Assembly: GCA_003220195.1 (NCBI GenBank)
Contig: QHRT01000263.1
Span: forward strand, 1-9,644
DNA length: 9,644 bases
From: Candidatus Rokuibacteriota bacterium
Lineage (GTDB): Bacteria > Methylomirabilota > Methylomirabilia > Rokubacteriales > CSP1-6
Direction: 5' to 3'
A program made the translations under genes and the position numbers. The number at the start of each line of letters is the position of its first letter. The stretch's first letter is position 1. This document shows positions 9,087 through 9,644 of the stretch, piece after piece. The notes under the pieces were generated by a model, which saw nothing but the letters and a program-made list of their open reading frames with translations, was not told where the DNA came from and made no database searches.

Positions 9087-9644
9087 ATGAGCCTACCACG
9101 GAGTGTCGCCGAGATTCTGCGCGCGCACGTCACGCTGGAAGTCGAAGGCATCGACCGGATGTACCTCAACGTGTACGTGCCGCGGCTGCCGTACGAGGCC
9201 GGGGTCGCCAGCTTCTTCCGGCGCCACCGCGGCCAGCCGTTCGCCTCGTCGGCGCTGATGGACCCGATCAGCAAAGCCTTCGTGGCGAAGATCCACGCCT
9301 TCGTGCAGGAGCAGGCCGTGCCGCTCGTCGCGTTCGAGAAGGGCCAGCGGAAAGACGACGTGATGGCCGATCACCTGACGCGGTTCCGGGCGCAGGAAGG
9401 CGTCGTGTTTGTCGGCCGCGCCCAGGAAAAGACGCCAGTGTTCCGAACGGAAAAGCGCCGGAATCCGACCACCGGCCAGGCCTATCCCTGGCTCGTCCGC
9501 TCGACGGCCATGGTCAATCACTTCTACTTCTACGTGGTGGATCGGGACTTCGGCCCGTTCTTTCTGAAGTTCGGCACCTACTTCCCGTACACCGCCAAGC
9601 TCTGCGTCAACGGCCACGAGTACGTCAAGCGCCAACTCGCCCAG
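9087..9644 (+). CDS. Conserved hypothetical protein, N-terminal 186 residues (runs off the right edge)
   Basis: The ATG at 9087 follows GGAG (9077-9080) with 6-nt spacing and opens a frame without stops to the window end. The protein begins MSLPRSVAEILRAHVTLEVE and contains well-formed globular sequence: IDRMYLNVYVPRLPYEAGV, FEKGQRKDDVMADHL, EKTPVFRTEKRRNPTTGQAY, PWLVRSTAMVNHFYFYVVDR and FGPFFLKFGTYFPYTAKLC. There is no signal peptide or membrane segment, so it is probably cytoplasmic. The many basic and aromatic residues would suit nucleic acid binding, but no named domain is recognised. From memory it resembles an unannotated family common in environmental bacteria whose members are around 450-500 aa; this could not be checked. 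The structured leader directly before it, overlapping the ribosome binding site, is part of the same unit. It is transcribed away from the sugar-transporter operon. Confidence 0.8.
   Translation, partial: MSLPRSVAEILRAHVTLEVEGIDRMYLNVYVPRLPYEAGVASFFRRHRGQPFASSALMDPISKAFVAKIHAFVQEQAVPLVAFEKGQRKDDVMADHLTRFRAQEGVVFVGRAQEKTPVFRTEKRRNPTTGQAYPWLVRSTAMVNHFYFYVVDRDFGPFFLKFGTYFPYTAKLCVNGHEYVKRQLAQ

Overview
The window is high-GC bacterial chromosome. Coding density is high, the gene starts use ATG or GTG, and every gene is of bacterial type. The codon bias, the diverged UvrA and the conserved hypothetical genes fit a soil or sediment lineage such as Acidobacteriota (Vicinamibacteria-like) or Rokubacteria-like bacteria. 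That placement is inference; there is no rRNA or other taxonomic marker here.

Left part (1-2081, all minus strand): a full-length NtrC-type sigma-54 activator (response regulator, AAA+ and Fis-type HTH domains) lies upstream of two small genes of unknown function whose stop and start codons overlap (ATGA). The second runs off the left edge. The 182-bp gap between the activator and the small genes holds a complete -24/-12 sigma-54 promoter (548-563). About 100 bp further upstream are two tandem 17-bp dyads exactly 20 bp apart (626-642 and 646-662), the usual place for an activator's enhancer sites. The layout suggests a self-contained circuit: activator, enhancer, sigma-54 promoter, uncharacterised two-gene unit.

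Centre (2084-5857): a short divergent gap with a near-palindrome separates the activator from uvrA on the plus strand. uvrA is full length, with both ABC ATPase modules and both zinc modules intact. Downstream are imperfect short repeats and a hairpin. Next comes a broken plus-strand gene (5095-5840): its N-terminal segment is in one frame, the rest is in another, and an in-frame amber codon follows the junction. It converges on the next operon, and an 8-bp perfect inverted repeat contains both genes' stop codons.

Right part (5855-8800, minus strand): a three-gene CUT1-type carbohydrate ABC importer, reading 5' to 3' as solute-binding lipoprotein, MalF-type permease and MalG-type permease. 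The genes are tightly coupled. No ATPase gene is in the window, so the ATPase must be encoded elsewhere.

Right edge (8801-9644): the divergent region before the last gene folds on paper into two upstream hairpins and then a four-way, cloverleaf-like structure. Its 12-bp perfect closing stem buries the ribosome binding site of a conserved gene of unknown function (9087 to the edge). This candidate structured RNA and the sigma-54 circuit are the two observations most worth following up.
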